From: JARRQB01 sp965368585
GTDB lineage: Bacteria > Pseudomonadota > Gammaproteobacteria > Chromatiales > Chromatiaceae
Reading direction: 5' to 3'
DNA: 10,991 nucleotides
Assembly (NCBI GenBank): GCA_965368585.1
Contig: CBDUNM010000162.1
Location: 1-10,991, forward strand
Below, in pieces: positions 8,100 through 10,991 of the stretch (its first letter is position 1; each line of letters starts with the position of its first letter). The translations under genes were made by a program, and so were the position numbers. The notes under the pieces are model-generated. The model was not told the origin of the DNA. It saw only the letters and a list, made by a program, of their open reading frames with translations, and did no database searches.

Positions 8100-8324
8100 A
8101 TGCCGATGAAAACGGCTTTCTTCATGCTTACACTATTGTGGAGCGTAAGTCCCTACGCAAGCTTACTTTGCACCGCCGTTGCCGATCAGCATCCTGGCCT
8201 GCCGTCGGGCTCTCTCTTCAGTAAAGAAGCGGGTTTACCGGCGTTCAAGGGGCCGCCGATGGCCACTTCCCACGCCACGAACAGCATGGAACGGCGTTTC
8301 ATCTCGTCGCCGGAACAACGATGA
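8100..8324 (+). CDS. Small secreted protein of unknown function
   Basis: 74 codons from ATG 8100, chosen because GAGGAGA lies nine bases upstream (8084-8090); ATG 8106 is a second option. The N-terminus looks like a Sec signal peptide: Lys at position 4, a hydrophobic core of about 18 residues (FFMLTLLWSV...), and an AVA site near residue 26 for signal peptidase I. A lipobox is not convincing. The mature part would be about 48 residues without a recognisable domain. Its TGA overlaps the ATG of the next ORF (ATGA). The frame of the next ORF is also open upstream of its ATG back to a TAA near 8222, so the two could be one gene broken by a frameshift. I do not recognise it. Confidence 0.4.
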   Translation: MPMKTAFFMLTLLWSVSPYASLLCTAVADQHPGLPSGSLFSKEAGLPAFKGPPMATSHATNSMERRFISSPEQR

Positions 8325-8551
8325 AGGTAGATGAAGAATCGTCCCTATTGAATTGCTATACGGAAATCCGGCACAACGATTCGGGGATCACACTGCGTGC
8401 ACGCAGTGGATTGATGGATGGACTGCAGAATGCGCGACTGGAGTTAGTGAAATATCCGGTTGATAGCTCGCGTTACCAAAGCATTGTGGTTTTTGAATGT
8501 ACAGAATATTGCAAGTTTGAGACAAGTAGACGTCCGACCCACCATAGATAA
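8321..8551 (+). CDS. Small hypothetical protein overlapping the previous ORF
   Basis: 76 codons from ATG 8321, overlapping the stop of the preceding ORF as ATGA, a typical re-initiation arrangement. The product is soluble-looking and mixed in charge, with Cys at residue 12 and a CTEYC pair at about 60-64, and no membrane segment or recognised domain. It could be a coupled second gene or the displaced C-terminus of the secreted protein before it; in the latter case the combined product would be a secreted protein of about 110 residues or more. Base composition falls along its length (22 G+C of 60 in 8461-8520), unlike the flanking genes. Confidence 0.35.
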   Translation: MKVDEESSLLNCYTEIRHNDSGITLRARSGLMDGLQNARLELVKYPVDSSRYQSIVVFECTEYCKFETSRRPTHHR

Positions 8552-8760
8552 CCCAAGCGAAAACGGATGTTCCGGACAACAAATACGTAGACCATAGCGA
8601 AAGGTGAAATCTCTGGCCGTTCAACACGTTGGAATAATTTAACCCAATGGGCTCGCCCGGTTGCTCACGGATGCTGAAGAGGTGACTCGAGAACGAGTAA
8701 AACTGATACGGTTTGGCGCCCCATCGCAGAGAACGCACGGCCAGGAGGTTAGGAACGGCT
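8341..8760. other. Lower-GC patch abutting the tRNA 3' end
   Basis: A hand count gives 208 G+C in 420 bases (about 50%), against well over 60% in the surrounding housekeeping and glucan synthase genes. Beyond the ORF ending at 8551 it holds no gene I can support. A minus-strand frame (8388-8738, GTG start, 116 codons) crosses it but lacks a ribosome binding site. Its position directly at the 3' end of tRNA-Met fits a remnant of integrated DNA, but I found no integrase or att duplicate. Confidence 0.4.
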
Positions 8761-8773
8761 TGAATTAATTGAT

Positions 8774-8850
8774 TGGTAGCTACGGGTGGAATCGAACCAC
8801 CGACCCCAGCATTATGAGTGCTGTGCTCTAACCAGCTGAGCTACGTAGCC
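8774..8850 (-). tRNA. tRNA-Met (elongator), anticodon CAU
   Basis: 77 nucleotides including an encoded CCA. The 5' acceptor strand GGCTACG pairs with CGTAGCT, leaving discriminator A73. The D arm is AGCTCAGCTGGTTAGAGC; the anticodon stem CAGCA/TGCTG encloses loop CTCATAA with the anticodon at 8814-8816; the T arm carries GGTTCGATTCC. The acceptor stem and loop match elongator tRNA-Met, and the paired first position distinguishes it from initiator tRNA. The tRNA-Ile(k2C) alternative, which also has CAU, is disfavoured by the acceptor stem. Oddity: pair 1-72 is G-U where the E. coli tRNA has G-C. Confidence 0.95.
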
Positions 8851-8865
8851 ACAGGGAAGGCGAGA

Positions 8866-8894
8866 ACGATAGCCGGAATAGCGAAAGCTGTCAA
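8866..8894 (-). promoter_or_regulatory. Sigma70-type promoter of tRNA-Met
   Basis: Perfect -35 TTGACA (8894-8889) and -10 TATCGT (8871-8866) on the minus strand, spaced exactly 17 bases. The predicted start is about 9 bases before the mature tRNA 5' end at 8850. It lies between the ychF stop and the tRNA, so the tRNA need not depend on ychF transcription. Confidence 0.75.
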
Positions 8895-8956
8895 ACCGGC
8901 CCCTGTCGGTGGCAATCACGGAAATTCGGCGCGGGCGACGACGGCAGCCGACCGCG

Positions 8957-10048
<1,092 letters not shown>

Positions 10049-10056
10049 CCCCGGGG

Positions 10057-10063
10057 ACCTCCT
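10057..10063 (-). promoter_or_regulatory. Ribosome binding site of ychF
   Basis: AGGAGGT on the minus strand, eight bases before ATG 10048. It settles the start against the longer upstream extension of the frame. The whole spacer is the palindrome CCCCGGGG. Confidence 0.8.
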
Positions 10064-10230
10064 GCCAGAAAAGGCGGCAAGGATAACCGAATGCGCGCCG
10101 GGCTGCATGCCTGCACAACGGTTTGGCAGGCGTTTCGACCACGCAGCAAGCCGCCGTGGGAAGCGCGCCCCGCAACGACCGAAAGCCAATCAGATCTGCA
10201 TCGCCGAGCGCGGGCTGGCCGCTTACGGAG

Positions 10231-10991
10231 TCAGTCTTTCGAATTCCGGTTGTAGACGTCTTCGTAGCGCACGATATCGTCCTCGCCGAGATAACTGCCG
10301 GATTGCACCTCGATGATTTCCAGCGGAATGGAACCCGGGTTTTCCAACCGGTGTTTGGTCCCGATCGGGATATAGGTCGATTCGTTCTCCGACAGCAGGA
10401 ACACCTTTTCGTCGCAGGTCACCCGTGCAGTACCGCTGACCACGATCCAGTGCTCGGCCCGATGATGATGCATCTGCAGCGACAGCGCCGCGCCGGGCTT
10501 GACGCTCAGCCGCTTCACCTGGAAGCGTTCGCCCTGGTCCATACCCTCGAACGACCCCCAGGGTCGGTGCACCCGGCGATGCAGGTCACCTTCGGTGCGT
10601 CCGGACGATTTCAAGTGGTCGGCAACCGCCTTCACCTCCTGCGCCCGCGACTTGTCGGCGACCAGCACCGCGTCCGGTGTCTCGACCACGATCAAATTGT
10701 TGACCCCCACCGCGGCCACCATGCGTGACTGCGAATGCAGCAGGTTGCCGTGCGAATCATGCGCATACACGTCACCGTGGACGGCGTTGCCCTGGTCATC
10801 CTGATCGCTCACCGACCACAGCGCGCACCAGGCGCCGATATCCGACCAGCCGGCATCCAGGGGTACCACGAGTACCGCGCCGTCACCGTCCCGCGACAGC
10901 GGCTCCATCACCGCGTAGTCGATCGAATCGCCGGGGCAGGCCTGGAACAGCTCACTCGCCGCCCGGTAGAAATCCATATCGGCGGAACCCG
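10231..10991 (-). CDS. manC: Mannose-1-phosphate guanylyltransferase / mannose-6-phosphate isomerase, C-terminal part (5' end beyond window)
   Basis: Bifunctional enzyme making GDP-mannose for polysaccharide synthesis: isomerisation of fructose-6-P to mannose-6-P and guanylyl transfer to mannose-1-P. The frame is open to the right edge; about 253 of an expected 470-480 residues are present. It begins in the last part of the nucleotidyltransferase domain (DSIDYAVMEP, then VPLDAGWSDIGAW), followed by a left-handed beta-helix-like linker (NLIVVETPDAVLVADKSRAQ). The type II isomerase cupin is complete: RPWGSFE, KPGAALSLQMHHHRAEHWIV, and ESTYIPIGTKHRLENPG, ending IEVQSGSYLGEDDIVRYEDVYNR. Metal and substrate residues expected from the family (Q, H, E of the LSLQMHHHRAEHW block and the H of KHRLENP) are intact. 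ATG 10977 is internal, not the start. A 182-base gap separates it from ychF with no clear terminator. Confidence 0.95.
   Translation of the reverse strand, partial: GSADMDFYRAASELFQACPGDSIDYAVMEPLSRDGDGAVLVVPLDAGWSDIGAWCALWSVSDQDDQGNAVHGDVYAHDSHGNLLHSQSRMVAAVGVNNLIVVETPDAVLVADKSRAQEVKAVADHLKSSGRTEGDLHRRVHRPWGSFEGMDQGERFQVKRLSVKPGAALSLQMHHHRAEHWIVVSGTARVTCDEKVFLLSENESTYIPIGTKHRLENPGSIPLEIIEVQSGSYLGEDDIVRYEDVYNRNSKD

Noticed and set aside
8388..8738. 116-codon minus-strand frame with GTG start
   Set aside because: No ribosome binding site, no internal Met, no recognised domain, and it overlaps the plus-strand ORF ending at 8551. Kept only as a possible trace of decayed DNA.
1..8770. Duplicate of the tRNA-Met 3' end as an att site
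   Set aside because: Scanning by eye for the GGTGGAATCGAACCACC segment and its complement found no second copy in the window.
10049..10189. 47-codon N-terminal extension of ychF
   Set aside because: The extension is Arg-rich and unrelated to YchF, while ATG 10048 has an ideal Shine-Dalgarno and the expected N-terminus and length.
10049..10230. Promoter for ychF in the gap after manC
   Set aside because: TTATCC/TATCCT near the ribosome binding site lacks a matching -35 box at 16-18 bases; the only TTG-type hexamer is about 26 bases away.

Overview
The window comes from a GC-rich bacterium, most likely a gammaproteobacterium. The ychF product is colinear with the gammaproteobacterial proteins over its full 363 residues, and it lies directly before an elongator tRNA-Met, an order I recall from Pseudomonas. 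Almost all the well-supported genes are on the minus strand. The window holds two large partial genes cut by its edges, two complete housekeeping genes, one tRNA, a decayed potassium-uptake locus, and a short lower-GC patch with unrecognised small ORFs.

Layout from left to right. Positions 1-5505 (minus) are one uninterrupted reading frame for a cyclic beta-1,2-glucan synthase (NdvB/ChvB/Cgs family). It has a good ribosome binding site and a GTG start, and its last third lies off the left edge. Positions 5506-6037 are an upstream gap with no recognisable gene, a tiny hydrophobic leader-like ORF and a cluster of inverted repeats. Positions 6038-6793 (minus) encode a TerC-family membrane protein with a clear sigma70-type promoter. 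Positions 6950-7941 (plus) read as a broken trkH/trkA-type locus: a TrkH-like N-terminus interrupted by a one-base frameshift, an in-frame TGA, then a TrkA-like C-terminus without its nucleotide-binding motif. Positions 8100-8551 (plus) hold two small ORFs joined by an ATGA overlap, the first with a signal peptide. They run into a roughly 50% GC patch that ends at the 3' end of tRNA-Met(CAU) (8774-8850, minus), which has its own promoter. Positions 8957-10048 (minus) are ychF, and 10231-10991 (minus) are the C-terminal part of a bifunctional mannose-1-phosphate guanylyltransferase / mannose-6-phosphate isomerase.

The genes do not form one pathway. Two concern surface or periplasmic carbohydrate (cyclic glucan; GDP-mannose), one is a probable metal-ion exporter or membrane homeostasis protein, and the ychF-tRNA pair belongs to translation. 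I found no convincing new multi-gene system. The leads most worth checking are the NVND nucleotide-specificity motif in YchF (family norm NxxE), the G1-U72 acceptor pair in the tRNA next to a compositionally distinct patch, and the in-frame merger of trkH- and trkA-like pieces.
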